Shown: positions 35,460-43,583 of the stretch, piece after piece | Layout of the letters: each line of letters starts with the position of its first letter | Position numbering within the stretch: position 1 is the stretch's first letter | Assembly: GCA_037968895.1 (NCBI GenBank) | Contig: JBBKWJ010000006.1 | Location: 1 to 43,772, forward strand | DNA from: JBBKWJ01 sp037968895 | GTDB lineage: Bacteria > Actinomycetota > Acidimicrobiia > Acidimicrobiales > SZUA-35 | DNA length: 43,772 nt | Direction: 5' to 3' | Notes under the pieces: model-generated | Told to the model about the DNA's origin: nothing | What the model saw: the letters and a program-made list of their open reading frames with translations, nothing else | Databases searched by the model: none | Translations under genes and position numbers: made by a program

Positions 35460-37909
35460 AGCTTCGGAATCTTTCCGCCAGCCAAGCCAACCTCGGCCCA
35501 GGCTGCGATCCGAGTGCGGTCAATCTTCGAGTTGTGCCTGCGGTCAACAGGCAAGGAAGGAACGACGAGAACGGCCGCCATATCTTCGGGAACAACGGCT
35601 CTGACACGGTTGATGAGATCGAGGTCTGCCTGTCGTGCTGATCGCACGGGAGTCGTAAGCTCAATCACTGCCACGATGCATTGCGTCCCGTGCGGGCCTA
35701 CGCCAACAACGGCAGCAGCCGCCACGCCGTCGAGTGACTCGATCGCTTGCTCGATCCTGACCGGCCCGACGATGCCAGCGGGAGTACGAATTGCATGGCC
35801 GAGTCGACCAGCGATCCAAAGGCGGCCCTTGTCGTCAAGACTGCCGAGATCGCCAGTGGCATGCCACCCGGGAGGCTTCGAGGCGTCAAACTCAGTCTGC
35901 CAAAGCCGGTCGTAGCCATCTCTCATATGAGGAGCTTTGACGATGACCTCGCCGAGGCGGCTTGACTCGTCGATTGCGCGTATCTGAACTTCGACCGTTG
36001 GGAGCGGATGGCCGCAGCACACACCGTCGCCTTCGCCGGCCTCGTCGATCTCTTCCAAGCTGATGTTGGCAACTGGAAGGCACTCGGTCATGCCGTACGG
36101 CGTCTGAGCCGAGGCATTTGGGAACAGCCCGAGGACGTCGCGCAGAAGCGAAGCGCGGACCGGAGCGCCGGCGGACAGCACAAGGCGTACTTTGGCGAAC
36201 GCGGCGCGGTGGGTCGCCGTGAGTGTGTCGGCTGTGTGTAGCACATTCACCAACGCCGCTGGAGAGGCAAACACCAGCGTCGCATCTACCTCAACCGCCG
36301 CATCACCAAGCGCAGCGGCTGTGAGGGTCGATGGGCGTGCGACGTCCATGTCAGGCACTATCGACGGGATCCCCATCGCTGGTCCGTAGAGCGCAAATGG
36401 AGCGAATGCGGCGACGAGCCGATCATCAGCCATGATTCCATAGAGGCTGGTGAGAGCGTCGCGCTGTGCTTCGAGTTGGCGATGGGTGTAGCGGACGCCC
36501 TTGGATGGTCCAGTTGCCCCCGAAGTGAAGACAACGGCTGCCTGGTCATCTCGGCCGGGCGGTTCAGGAAGTATTGCCGAGGTAGCGGGCTCGTTTGCGA
36601 GATCAGCGACGACGCCGAGCAGCTTGCTCGTGACGGCCGACAACGGGTCGACGCTTATTCGCCGTCCTGGCCAGCGAAGCGTGCGACTTGCAGCAAGTGC
36701 CTTAGGTATCCCTACGAGGTGAGCGGGGTTCGCGGCCGAAACAGCGGCGCTCATGCCAGCTGGTCCGAGCCCGGCATCGATCAGTACGATCGTGACGCCC
36801 ACGCGCCAACAGGCGTACAAGACCACCATCAGGTCGCGGCCAGGCGGAATCATCAAGGCGACGCGTTCACCTGGCTTGATATCGGCAGAAACAAGTTTGT
36901 GGGCACAGCTCGTTACATCAGCGTCGAGTTCGGTTTCTGACGACGCAACGGTCGCCAACGACGAGGGCTCGCTCGTTTGTGCCTTTTGGGCGACGTCGTT
37001 GATTGTTCCTAGCCAGGCGAAGATGGTCCCGACGGCGTCTACCTCCTCAGAAACGAAATGAGACGCTTTGGGGTGCCGGTGAACGACAGCGTGGGGAAGC
37101 CGATCTTCAAGATCGTGGAGGTAGAGGTCAGAGAAGACTGGGTCAGAGGACCCCCAAACGAGCAACGCCGGAGTATTGGCCAGCGAGGACAACCCGTCGG
37201 CGATCGCGTCGAGCGTTTCGGCGCTCGGGTGATCGGGGGATAGAGGTATGTCGGTTACGAACTCGCCGATTGCCTTGCGCCGAGCCGCCGTTGTATATGG
37301 AGCCAAGAAGCCATCTCGGACCGGTCGAGGTAGGCGCGGCCTCGACATTTCGACTGCGCCTCGGATGAACGCGTCGGTCCTCACGGTGACGTTGGCCAGC
37401 ATTGGTTTCGAGCGCGCCAGGCGGATGATGTTGGGTGCTGGCGAGCCTACTGGCTGGTGAACCGCCGTATTCATGAGCACCACACCGGCGAGCTGACGCT
37501 TGTGGCGAATTGCCCAGCCGAGCGAGACGGGGCCGCCCCAGTCGTGGGCAACGGTAACTATTGGGCCAGTTAGACCGAGTTCTGCAGTGAGCGCGCTGAG
37601 ATCGTCGATCCGTGTCGCCAGGCGGCGAATGGTCCCACTGCGTTCTGAGAATCCCATCCCGAGCTGGTCGATGGCAATGACTCGAATGTCGGGTGGGGCG
37701 TCACGAAGCAGATTTCGGAACAGAAAGCTCCACGAGGGGTTGCCGTGCACACAGAGCAATGTCAGTCGTGGATTGGCGACTGCGTTGTCGAGTATGTGCC
37801 AAGTTCGCCCCAAACTAGGTACCGATACGAGTCGGGACCACGCTGGATCGAGGCCGTCTATCCCGGGTGTTGGAAGTGATGCTGGCGCCGAAAGGGGCGC
37901 CTTTACCAT
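35456..37909 (-). CDS. oleBC: OleBC fusion: beta-lactone decarboxylase plus beta-lactone synthetase
   Basis: 817 aa with two enzymes in one chain. Residues about 1-305 are OleB, an alpha/beta hydrolase of the haloalkane dehalogenase type with LLCVHGNPSWSFLFR, nucleophile Asp123 in AHDWGGP and the histidine in KASHF (about 284). A linker of some 20 residues leads to OleC, an AMP-dependent ligase relative with VVFTSGATGPSKGVRYTH at about 459-476 and YGMTE further on. OleC turns the beta-hydroxy acid into a beta-lactone with ATP, and OleB decarboxylates the lactone to a cis-olefin. Such OleBC fusions are known from actinobacteria such as Micrococcus. It overlaps oleA by seven bases and oleD by four. 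Confidence 0.92.
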   Translation of the reverse strand: MVKAPLSAPASLPTPGIDGLDPAWSRLVSVPSLGRTWHILDNAVANPRLTLLCVHGNPSWSFLFRNLLRDAPPDIRVIAIDQLGMGFSERSGTIRRLATRIDDLSALTAELGLTGPIVTVAHDWGGPVSLGWAIRHKRQLAGVVLMNTAVHQPVGSPAPNIIRLARSKPMLANVTVRTDAFIRGAVEMSRPRLPRPVRDGFLAPYTTAARRKAIGEFVTDIPLSPDHPSAETLDAIADGLSSLANTPALLVWGSSDPVFSDLYLHDLEDRLPHAVVHRHPKASHFVSEEVDAVGTIFAWLGTINDVAQKAQTSEPSSLATVASSETELDADVTSCAHKLVSADIKPGERVALMIPPGRDLMVVLYACWRVGVTIVLIDAGLGPAGMSAAVSAANPAHLVGIPKALAASRTLRWPGRRISVDPLSAVTSKLLGVVADLANEPATSAILPEPPGRDDQAAVVFTSGATGPSKGVRYTHRQLEAQRDALTSLYGIMADDRLVAAFAPFALYGPAMGIPSIVPDMDVARPSTLTAAALGDAAVEVDATLVFASPAALVNVLHTADTLTATHRAAFAKVRLVLSAGAPVRASLLRDVLGLFPNASAQTPYGMTECLPVANISLEEIDEAGEGDGVCCGHPLPTVEVQIRAIDESSRLGEVIVKAPHMRDGYDRLWQTEFDASKPPGWHATGDLGSLDDKGRLWIAGRLGHAIRTPAGIVGPVRIEQAIESLDGVAAAAVVGVGPHGTQCIVAVIELTTPVRSARQADLDLINRVRAVVPEDMAAVLVVPSLPVDRRHNSKIDRTRIAAWAEVGLAGGKIPKL

Positions 37910-38925
37910 CTCAGTTCAAGAGCGGCGGCGTTGAGACCGGATCCGATGCCAAGGCACAACACCTGGTCGCCCTTAGCGAGCGTGCTCGCTTCGCCGGCCA
38001 GGGTGATTGGGATGGCGGCTGGCCCAATATTTCCGAGGAGTGGGTAGCTCTTTGGCACCTTGTCGCTGTCAAGACCAAGCGTGTCGATCATCGCGTTGGT
38101 ATGCACCTGCGACACCTGATGAAGGATGTAGCGGTTGTAGCCATTCCAACTGGCTCCTGCTCCCGCGTCGTCCCATGCCAGTTTGGCGAGCTCCGTGCCG
38201 GCTTCGAGAAGGGCTCGAGTGTCCGTGGTCATACCTTCAAGGGAGCCGACACAAAGTGTGTGGTGCTCAGTAGCGGCGCGGAAGAAGCCGCGCACAACCT
38301 TGTGGCTTCCTGGATTCTCATCGAGGCGACCGAGGACCATCGCCGCCGAGCCGGAGCCAAGAGTCAGTGTCGCAAAGTTATCGAGAATGTCAGACAGGCT
38401 TGAGGCATTCTCAAGCAGGTTCGTAATGGTGTTGTCGTAGAGCTCTTGCGTGCCCTCGCCATCGACAAGCAGCGCATACTCGATCTGGCCTGCGTCGATC
38501 ATGACGCCCGCGAGGTGGATGGCGTTCACGAAGCCGAGACATGCGTTGACCAGGTCAAAGTTGATGCAGGTAGGAGCGAGCCCAAGCTGGTCGTGAACCG
38601 TGACCGCACTAGAGGGTTCTAGGCGCGCCCGACAGACGCTGGTGTCGATGAGAAGACCGATCTTCGAGCGGTCAACCCCTGAGGCGATAATGGCTTTCTC
38701 GCCAGCCATTGCTGCGGCATCGGTGAACTCGACATCGGCGGGCCACTGACGTCGTTCGATCACACCAGCAAGGCCTTCAAGCAGGCCGGGCCTGCCGATT
38801 CCCTTCTCGTACAGCGGAGCGAGTTGAGTGTCGACTGCGTCTGAGGTGAGGACGAGTGGTGCCTCGCATGCTTCGACGGAGACGATGCTCACGTTATCGA
38901 AGCTGAAGTTGGCGTTTTGGGTCAT
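37903..38925 (-). CDS. oleA: OleA, acyl-CoA head-to-head condensing thiolase
   Basis: 340 aa, thiolase superfamily/KAS III-like. Nucleophile Cys129 lies in NACLGF and the second catalytic residue Glu103 in RLEPS; their 26-residue separation equals that of Glu117 and Cys143 in Xanthomonas OleA, separating it from FabH, which lacks this Glu. HQVS and NIGPAAIPITL near the C-terminus carry the other active-site residues. OleA joins two fatty acyl-CoAs to a beta-keto acid in the first committed step of long-chain olefin synthesis. AAGGAC lies about 5 bases before ATG 38925. First gene of the operon oleA-oleBC-oleD. Confidence 0.92.
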   Translation of the reverse strand: MTQNANFSFDNVSIVSVEACEAPLVLTSDAVDTQLAPLYEKGIGRPGLLEGLAGVIERRQWPADVEFTDAAAMAGEKAIIASGVDRSKIGLLIDTSVCRARLEPSSAVTVHDQLGLAPTCINFDLVNACLGFVNAIHLAGVMIDAGQIEYALLVDGEGTQELYDNTITNLLENASSLSDILDNFATLTLGSGSAAMVLGRLDENPGSHKVVRGFFRAATEHHTLCVGSLEGMTTDTRALLEAGTELAKLAWDDAGAGASWNGYNRYILHQVSQVHTNAMIDTLGLDSDKVPKSYPLLGNIGPAAIPITLAGEASTLAKGDQVLCLGIGSGLNAAALELRW

Positions 38926-39032
38926 GAAGTCCTTCGCGAAGCAAGTCGATTACCGTGCACCCTAATCACCGTGGGCTCATTTAGGAAGCCGCTAGCTTCA
39001 AGCGGGCAGCCCAGTGGAAGGAAACGATACCA
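38926..39032. promoter_or_regulatory. Divergent promoter region between oleA and the PfkB kinase
   Basis: The 107-base intergenic stretch must carry promoters for both directions. It contains the ribosome binding site GGAAGGA (39016-39022) for the kinase. A short inverted repeat GAAGC-CGCTA-GCTTC at 38985-38999 lies near its middle and could be an operator, although five-base arms occur by chance. No clear -35/-10 pair could be fixed. Confidence 0.4.
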
Positions 39033-39887
39033 ATGCTGGCAACCCTCGGTGACCTGATCGACGACATTGTTGTCGTACTCCACTCGCCAATACATGTCGC
39101 CTCCGACACTGAGGCTGCGATCAGTCATCGCCGTGGCGGCAGCGCAGCCAATGTCGCGTCGTCCGCCGCGCGTGGTGGTCACGCGGCTCGTTTCCTCGGG
39201 CAAGTCGGAGATGATCCGACGGCCGATGTGCTACTCGGCGAGCTGCGTCAGAGTGGTGTCGATGTGTCCATGGTCAGACGTTCAGGCACAACAGGAACGA
39301 TCATCGTCATAGTTGATGCCGAAGGCGAGCGCACGATGCTCACGGATCGCCGGGCCTGTCTTGAATTCGCCAACCCAGTACCGTCCTGGCTCGACGAGGT
39401 GAGCTGCCTGCACATTCCCCTTTACTCACTTGTCGATGAGCCAATCGGGGCGACGGCGCAGACTCTCATCGCCTGGGCCAATGAACGCTCGATTCCTGTG
39501 TCGATCGATGCGTCGTCGACATCGCTCATTGCCTCAATCGGTGTATCGAAAGTGAGTCGAATGCTTCGCGAGCTAAAGCCAGCGGTCGTGTTTGCGAACG
39601 AAGATGAAGCGAACATGCTTGACATCGCCGGGCCAGTTGGCGACGCGCTGACCGTGGTAAAAAGAGGACCGAAACCCGCCCTCGTCTACTCCGCCGATGG
39701 CTCGGCGGTTGCGGTGCCAGCAATTGTGGTGGCTTCCGGCACTGATACAACTGGTGCTGGAGATGCTTTTGCCGCCGGTTTTCTTAGTGACGATGCCACC
39801 GAACAGACCTGGCTCGACGACCCCGTCGGTGCCTGCGAGCGGGCGCATCGAGCCGCCGCATCACTCATGAACGGACGGCTGACCTGA
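39033..39887 (+). CDS. PfkB family carbohydrate kinase
   Basis: 284 aa, ribokinase-like fold. The sugar-binding motif GGSAANVA is at residues 35-42, GQVGDD at 56-61, and the signature DTTGAGDAFAAGF at 238-250 carries the catalytic base Asp244. The specific sugar or nucleoside cannot be assigned. It is divergent from oleA, and a zero-base gap (TGAATG) leads directly to the next gene, so these genes form an operon. Confidence 0.88.
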   Translation: MLATLGDLIDDIVVVLHSPIHVASDTEAAISHRRGGSAANVASSAARGGHAARFLGQVGDDPTADVLLGELRQSGVDVSMVRRSGTTGTIIVIVDAEGERTMLTDRRACLEFANPVPSWLDEVSCLHIPLYSLVDEPIGATAQTLIAWANERSIPVSIDASSTSLIASIGVSKVSRMLRELKPAVVFANEDEANMLDIAGPVGDALTVVKRGPKPALVYSADGSAVAVPAIVVASGTDTTGAGDAFAAGFLSDDATEQTWLDDPVGACERAHRAAASLMNGRLT

Positions 39888-40532
39888 ATGACCGCCTCAA
39901 CCATCTACGAAATTCTTGGCTTCATAGCGTCGGGCCTGATCGTTATCTCGATCACTCAGCGCTCAATCTTCCGGCTGAGGGTCATTGGTCTTTGCGGGTC
40001 GCTGACGTTCCTCACCTATGGCTTACTCATCGGCGCATATCCAATCGTCGCGGTTAACGCTGCGGCAACGGCGATTCATGTTTGGTATCTGAAGAAACTG
40101 ACCGCAGACAGCGCCGAGGTCTTCCGAGCGCTTTCAATGCGCCCCGAATCGAACTATCTCCGGGCGTTCCTCGAATATCACAAGGAAGACATACGCCAAA
40201 AGTTCCAGCCAGAGTTTGACTTCGAGGTGTCACCTGACCTCATTACTGCCTTCGTCTTGCGCGACATGGTCCCTGCCGGACTGTTCATTGGACGTCGCAC
40301 CAATGACGGCCGCGTCGAGGCCCTGCTTGACTTCGCGTCGCCGGAGTATCGAGACTTTCGCATCGCTGAGTTTGTCTTCTCCAACAAGGCTGGACTCTTC
40401 GACGAGCGCGACCGCGAGGTATTCACTCACGCCACGGCGGCCGCTCATATCGGCTATCTGCGTCGGGTAGGTTTCTCGGAGGATCCAAATGAGCCGGGCT
40501 TGTACCGGCATAGCCTCGCGACCGGAAAGTAG
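39888..40532 (+). CDS. YgjV-type membrane protein fused to a soluble domain
   Basis: 214 aa. The first 70 residues contain three transmembrane segments (YEILGFIASGLIVISI, IGLCGSLTFLTYGLLIGAY, VAVNAAATAIHVWYL) and match the bacterial YgjV-type inner membrane domain. The remaining 140 residues are a hydrophilic domain of alternating strands and helices (FLEYHKEDIRQKFQPEFDFE, LFIGRRTNDGRVEALLDF) that I cannot place; a GNAT-like fold is possible. The fusion may tether a cytosolic enzyme to the membrane. It directly follows the PfkB gene. Confidence 0.7.
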   Translation: MTASTIYEILGFIASGLIVISITQRSIFRLRVIGLCGSLTFLTYGLLIGAYPIVAVNAAATAIHVWYLKKLTADSAEVFRALSMRPESNYLRAFLEYHKEDIRQKFQPEFDFEVSPDLITAFVLRDMVPAGLFIGRRTNDGRVEALLDFASPEYRDFRIAEFVFSNKAGLFDERDREVFTHATAAAHIGYLRRVGFSEDPNEPGLYRHSLATGK

Positions 40533-40540
40533 GCGCAGAA

Positions 40541-41035
40541 ATGAATATGATTCGACCGCCTGGCGCCGGACGGCAGGGGAGCACCGAGGCCTTCCTGCGA
40601 ACTATCGCCTCGCCCCGGGCCGCCATCGTTGTCATCAGCGATGCTGTGTTCCCGAGCGATTGGCCAGTCGCCGCTGGATCCGCTGAGGACAACTTGGGCC
40701 ACGCGCTTGGCTGGACTCTTGAGATTCGACGTCAAGACATTGTCCTAATGAACCCACTTGGAGAGGGGATTATCAAGGCCGAGCTACCAACCCTCTCGCC
40801 GGGCTGGCTTCAGAATGCTCGCCACGACGGAAGCTGCGCTGTCTTCCTCTCCAATCCAGCCGATGACGCCGGGTATGCCTTGTTGACGATTGAGGCGGTT
40901 GCTCGAAGCGGCGACGGAAGGGCGGCGACCGTCCGCACCGCAGTAGCAGCCGACTACGGCAAGGTTGAACCGGTGGGTCGCAACGCCCAATGCCCGTGTG
41001 GATCAGGCAAGAAGTTCAAGCACTGCCATGGGTAG
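40541..41035 (+). CDS. SEC-C motif protein of unknown function
   Basis: 164 aa. The C-terminal 20 residues are a SEC-C zinc-binding motif (RNAQCPCGSGKKFKHCHG), as at the end of SecA and of many unrelated proteins. The preceding 140 residues form a compact alpha/beta domain with no family I recognise (TEAFLRTIASPRAAIVVISD, then HALGWTLEIRRQDIVLMNPL). SEC-C tails often bind zinc and protein or nucleic-acid partners. An in-frame ATG two codons downstream is an alternative start. Confidence 0.7.
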   Translation: MNMIRPPGAGRQGSTEAFLRTIASPRAAIVVISDAVFPSDWPVAAGSAEDNLGHALGWTLEIRRQDIVLMNPLGEGIIKAELPTLSPGWLQNARHDGSCAVFLSNPADDAGYALLTIEAVARSGDGRAATVRTAVAADYGKVEPVGRNAQCPCGSGKKFKHCHG

Positions 41036-41086
41036 CAAAGGCTTTGGCCTCTTGTGTTGGCCGCTCGATTTCGGCATTGTTACCTG

Positions 41087-41524
41087 ATGCTAAAGCAACC
41101 AGCGAAGATACTTGTGCCGGTAGATCTCTCTGCGCGGTCAGAGCTAGCGATTCAATATGCCGCGATGATGGCTGAGAAGTTTGACGCGGAGATTGTGTTG
41201 GCGATTAATGTCAATCTTCCTGAGCGAGCACTCCTTGACGAGTCGGCCAGAGCTGAAGGAATCAGCGTTGAGGCTGCAGCCGAAGCTGCCTTGCGACGCC
41301 TCGCTCATACGCACGCCGCCAACTCACCGTCGTCAGTTGTAGTGCGCTTTGACGACTTCGTTGCAGAAGGGATTCTGCATGCGGTCGAGATCAGTGGGGC
41401 TGATCTGGTGGTCATAGGAAGTCACGGTCGCTCGGGGTTCAGTCGCTGGACGCTTGGGAGCGTTGCAGAAAAGATTGTCAGAACGGCACCAGTGCCCGTC
41501 GTCGTCGTTCCCGTCCGGTCGTAG
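41087..41524 (+). CDS. Universal stress protein (UspA family), ATP-binding type
   Basis: 145 aa from ATG 41087; an in-frame GTG 33 bases upstream would add 11 residues that look unlike the family. The Usp fold opens with KILVPVDLSARSELAIQYAA, and the C-terminal GSHGRSGFSRWTLGS fits the ATP-binding pattern G-2x-G-9x-G-S. It therefore probably belongs to the ATP-binding Usp subgroup. It begins a run of four stress-type genes that continues to the end of the window. Confidence 0.88.
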   Translation: MLKQPAKILVPVDLSARSELAIQYAAMMAEKFDAEIVLAINVNLPERALLDESARAEGISVEAAAEAALRRLAHTHAANSPSSVVVRFDDFVAEGILHAVEISGADLVVIGSHGRSGFSRWTLGSVAEKIVRTAPVPVVVVPVRS

Positions 41525-41585
41525 CCCATCGGGCTGATGACAAACGGCCCTTGTACATATGTCATGTCTCGGTTTCGATAAGGGT

Positions 41586-41960
41586 ATGACTGAGCCACTC
41601 GGTAGTGCCGCATGTGTTGGCGACTTGATGACGCCGGACCTTCTCTCTCTTGACCAAAATGACCCGATCAGCCGGGCTCGAGACCTCATGTTGGCGTTTG
41701 GTATCAATGCTCTGCCCGTCATGGATGACATCACTGTGATCGGCATCGTCACGAGTACAGACCTGGTTGACGACTGGCCTGAGGACGATGCCGTGAGCAC
41801 CATCATGTCGACTGCCCCGTACACAATCCAGATCGATGCAAGCCTCAGCGAGGCTGCCGGGCAGATGGTGCAGTTCCGAATCCACCACCTACTGGTTGAG
41901 TCCGACGGCGTCGTGGCGGGGATTTTGAGCAGCCTCGACCTTCTTGAGGCGCTCACCTAG
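41586..41960 (+). CDS. Tandem CBS-domain protein
   Basis: About 124 aa from ATG 41586; an ATG 27 bases upstream is in frame but lacks a ribosome binding site. Two CBS motifs fill the protein: VGDLMTPDLLSLDQND and VSTIMSTAPYTIQIDASLSE, each followed by a hydrophobic strand and an LPV/HLLV turn. CBS pairs bind adenosine nucleotides as energy sensors. Its placement between universal stress proteins suggests a nucleotide-sensing stress module. Confidence 0.85.
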   Translation: MTEPLGSAACVGDLMTPDLLSLDQNDPISRARDLMLAFGINALPVMDDITVIGIVTSTDLVDDWPEDDAVSTIMSTAPYTIQIDASLSEAAGQMVQFRIHHLLVESDGVVAGILSSLDLLEALT

Positions 41961-41982
41961 CTCACCGAAAGAGGTTTATCAG

Positions 41983-42837
41983 ATGAAGCACACACCGGAA
42001 TCGCGGCAAGCGCCTCGCTTATTCGATGATCGACCGGTTGCTGAGTTGCTCGTGCCGATTCGGGCTGATCGGCTCTACGAGCGTGAAGTCTCTTTCGCCG
42101 TCCTGCTCGCCGAGTTGTGGGATGTTCCCGTGCACCTCCTCCATGTACGGATGACAGACGAGGTCGCTGGAGTCAGCGACATCGATGCCTCGACCAAACG
42201 CCTGGCCGCAAGGTACCCGCGCCTGGGCATTCGCAGTACGGCCATCGACAGTGCCGACGTCTCTTCCGGCATTCGGGCGGCAGCAGCCGATGACTCACTA
42301 GTGGTCGTTGCTACTGATCGGGTATCGCAGTCCGCTGACGTGCAATCGGTTGGCGTCGAGCTGGTCGAGGCCTTGGACGGGCTCTTGATGCTTTGTGGCC
42401 CGAAGTGTGTCACAACCGAGCTTGACCAGGCGGTCGTTGTCGCACTCGACGGATCGCTTCGTGCAGAAACGGCGGTCGAAGTCGCGGTCGCGCTGGCCCA
42501 GAGCGCCAATGCGAAGCTCTGGCTGCTTAACGTGGTTGATGAGGCAACCGTGGCGCAAGTGGCAAAACTGAAGGCGTCAGGCAAACGAATAACCGAGAGT
42601 GGCTACCTGCGCCAGGTCAGTGACCAACTGACGTCAAACGGCATCGACAATGGGTGGGAGATCGTACATAACGCCAACCCAGTGGCTGGAATTGTCGGGT
42701 TTGCCGAATCAAGGGGAGCAAGCTTTATCGTCGCGTCGTCCCATGGTCACTCCAATCTCGCGGGCCGAGCGTTCGGGAGCGTCTGCCTCGGCGTCGTGGA
42801 GCAGAGTTCACGCCCGGTTATCGTCGTAAAACGGTGA
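41983..42837 (+). CDS. Double-domain universal stress protein
   Basis: 284 aa from ATG 41983, with GAAAGAGG about 8 bases before it. Two Usp domains: residues about 20-135 (VAELLVPIRADRLYEREVSF) with no recognisable ATP loop, and 140-284 (VVVALDGSLRAETAVEVAV) ending ASSHGHSNLAGRAFGSVC, where the first glycine of the G-2x-G-9x-G-S pattern is Ser. ATP binding is therefore doubtful in both halves. It overlaps the CBS gene's end only in an alternative start and is followed directly by the next Usp-like gene. Confidence 0.85.
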   Translation: MKHTPESRQAPRLFDDRPVAELLVPIRADRLYEREVSFAVLLAELWDVPVHLLHVRMTDEVAGVSDIDASTKRLAARYPRLGIRSTAIDSADVSSGIRAAAADDSLVVVATDRVSQSADVQSVGVELVEALDGLLMLCGPKCVTTELDQAVVVALDGSLRAETAVEVAVALAQSANAKLWLLNVVDEATVAQVAKLKASGKRITESGYLRQVSDQLTSNGIDNGWEIVHNANPVAGIVGFAESRGASFIVASSHGHSNLAGRAFGSVCLGVVEQSSRPVIVVKR

Positions 42838-42863
42838 ACGAGACCCCAATTTGGAGAGAATCG

Positions 42864-43583
42864 ATGTCGGCCGACGTATTCGTGAGCGAAGTAGTTGTTC
42901 TGAGTGATGGGTCGAATGACGAGCTGTCGGTTGCCCTCGGGTCTGAACTTGGCGGACTACTTGGACTGCGATCGAGGAGCGTCCAGGTCGATGCGGATCC
43001 TGCCGACCTCGTCAGCTCGATCATCGGTGAACTGCAATCCGATTCACTCGTGGTCATGAGGAGCGCACGAGAGAACCGTTGGAGCGGTAAGCACTCTGTC
43101 GCTGAGCATCTGGCCGACACGTGGGGCGGCGTGTCGCTGATGGCCGGCTCAAACTGTACGGACCGGCCACTGCGAGGTCGTAAGGGTCCAGTACTCGTCG
43201 CGCTTGATGGATCCGACTTCGCGGCGCGATCGATCGGCCCCGCCGTAGAGGTAGCGCAGAGCCTTGGCCGAGAGGTCCTTCTCACAACAGTCGTTGGCGC
43301 CGACAATGGCGACTCGGAAGCGACCGGTACGGCCCAGGCGCTCGACTATCTCCGCTCGCTCGGTGAAGGGCCACAAAACTGCGTGTTCCAGTACGGCGTG
43401 ATTCGGTCGAATGATCCGATCTCTGCGTTGCAAGGCGAGGCTGAACGCCTCGACTGCGTCATAGTCGTGGTGACATCAAAGGGCGATCGCTCGACGCCGC
43501 GTCCGACGATTAGTCGCACGTGCTCCGGACTCGTCGGCGAGGCCGCGCAACCGGTCATGGTTGTTGGACCTAATTGGGTTTAG
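42864..43583 (+). CDS. Universal stress protein-like with degenerate nucleotide site
   Basis: 239 aa from ATG 42864 with GGAGAG 8 bases upstream; GTG 42834 in frame overlaps the previous stop (GTGA) but has no better signal. Two Usp-like halves: a short diverged N-terminal one, and a C-terminal one with VLVALDGSDFAARSIGPAVE and VVVTSKGDRSTPRPTISRTC in place of the ATP loop. The key glycines are missing, so nucleotide binding is unlikely. Its stop overlaps that of the minus-strand gene at the window's edge by four bases. Confidence 0.8.
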   Translation: MSADVFVSEVVVLSDGSNDELSVALGSELGGLLGLRSRSVQVDADPADLVSSIIGELQSDSLVVMRSARENRWSGKHSVAEHLADTWGGVSLMAGSNCTDRPLRGRKGPVLVALDGSDFAARSIGPAVEVAQSLGREVLLTTVVGADNGDSEATGTAQALDYLRSLGEGPQNCVFQYGVIRSNDPISALQGEAERLDCVIVVVTSKGDRSTPRPTISRTCSGLVGEAAQPVMVVGPNWV

